From NCBI GenBank assembly GCA_016932295.1, contig JAFGDC010000093.1:1-5939 (forward strand): a stretch of DNA of 5,939 nucleotides, read 5' to 3'. Origin of the DNA: a candidate division CSSED10-310 bacterium. GTDB lineage: Bacteria > CSSED10-310 > JAFGDC01. This document shows positions 5,644-5,939 of this stretch, in pieces. Each line of letters starts with the position of its first letter. Positions within the stretch are counted from its first letter, which is position 1. Both the position numbers and the translations under genes were made by a program. The notes under the pieces were generated by a model, which did no database searches, was not told the DNA's origin, and saw only the letters and a list, made by a program, of their open reading frames with translations.

Positions 5644-5880
5644 ATGAGACGGGGAAATAACAACAAATGGTTCCGGAAGATCTTGTGCCTTTGCATGATC
5701 GGTGGCATGTTGCTCGTCCTGCCGGTGGTCAACGCCGATCCCGGCGATGACGACGACATCATCATCGAGCCGCACGCGGTGCAGTTCCAACCGAAACCCC
5801 TGGAGGAGACCGCGCCCTTCGACTTCACCGGGACCGTGACGGACCTGTTCCGGGAGATCCGTGCCTTGATGGCGCGCTGA
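5644..5880 (+). CDS. small exported protein with signal peptide and acidic mature part, unknown function
   Basis: A 78-residue protein that I do not recognise. The N-terminus is a classic signal peptide: basic n-region (RRGNNNKWFRK), hydrophobic core (ILCLCMIGGMLLVLPVV, 13-29) and a V-N-A cleavage site after residue 31. The predicted mature chain is about 47 residues and starts with the acidic run DPGDDDDIIIEP, followed by a Pro-containing stretch and an amphipathic C-terminal helix (VTDLFREIRALMAR, 65-78). The cysteines (15, 17) lie inside the signal core, so it does not look like a lipoprotein and the mature chain has no cysteine. AGGAGG (5633-5638) lies five bases before the ATG, and an intrinsic terminator follows 17 bases after the stop, so the gene looks monocistronic and well expressed. 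It diverges from the sigma-like gene, which could control it. The ribosome binding site, signal peptide and terminator together make it a real gene despite its size. Confidence 0.82.
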   Translation: MRRGNNNKWFRKILCLCMIGGMLLVLPVVNADPGDDDDIIIEPHAVQFQPKPLEETAPFDFTGTVTDLFREIRALMAR

Positions 5881-5897
5881 CACCTTTGCGCGGATAG

Positions 5898-5927
5898 AAA
5901 CGGGAGGAATTCCTCCCGTTTTTTTTT
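5898..5927 (+). terminator. strong intrinsic terminator after the small exported-protein gene
   Basis: CGGGAGG (5901-5907) pairs perfectly with CCTCCCG (5912-5918) around the tetraloop AATT, and the stem extends by three A-T pairs (5898-5900 with 5919-5921). Nine consecutive T residues (5919-5927) follow. This is a textbook Rho-independent terminator for rightward transcription. The opposite strand has only a three-base U-run after the stem, so it should act mainly in one direction. Confidence 0.93.
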
Positions 5928-5939
5928 CTCCCCGCTCTG

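Noticed and set aside
5644..5880. The small exported protein as a precursor peptide for the radical SAM/SPASM enzyme
   Set aside because: It has a secretory signal peptide, no cysteine or repeated core residues in the mature part, and is more than 2.5 kb away behind an unrelated regulatory operon in a separate transcription unit.
5398..5883. Minus-strand frame (161 residues) opposite the small exported-protein gene, including a Gly-rich start near 5631
   Set aside because: Its first half is antisense to a convincing small gene, the internal ATG has no ribosome binding site, and its end runs into the sigma-like gene's start region.

Overview
The window is ordinary bacterial chromosomal DNA: densely packed genes, fairly high G+C, Shine-Dalgarno sites and a sigma70-type promoter. 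The style is proteobacterial, most likely a gammaproteobacterium, but that assignment is inferred from gene style and not proven by a marker gene. I see no rRNA, tRNA, CRISPR array, insertion sequence or phage gene.

Left part (1-3521). A PHP-domain phosphoesterase gene is cut by the left edge and transcribed leftward. A 159-bp divergent intergenic region separates it from a rightward three-gene operon. The operon encodes a fold-type IV PLP aminotransferase (646-1581), a radical SAM/SPASM protein (1578-2591, start overlapping the previous stop in ATGA) and a class I SAM-dependent methyltransferase (2643-3521). A good sigma70-like promoter (TTGACA, 17 bp, TTGAAT) precedes the operon. A perfect GC-rich hairpin sits between the second and third genes. 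Together these look like a small modification pathway (amino transfer, radical chemistry, methylation), but its substrate cannot be read from the sequence.

Right part (3442-5939). A leftward two-gene operon encodes a divergent sigma70-like protein (start about 5389, end 4265) and, one base later, a putative soluble anti-sigma factor with two zf-HC2 zinc-binding motifs (4263-3442). The 3' end of the anti-sigma gene overlaps the convergent methyltransferase gene by 80 bp, with no intrinsic terminator visible between them. Divergent from the sigma gene is a small gene (5644-5880) for a 78-residue protein with a signal peptide and a short acidic mature part. It is preceded by a perfect 8-bp hairpin and a strong ribosome binding site, and followed by a textbook intrinsic terminator.

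The most interesting parts are (1) the sigma/anti-sigma pair with its unusual domain layout beside an isolated small exported protein, and (2) the uncharacterised aminotransferase / radical SAM-SPASM / methyltransferase cassette.
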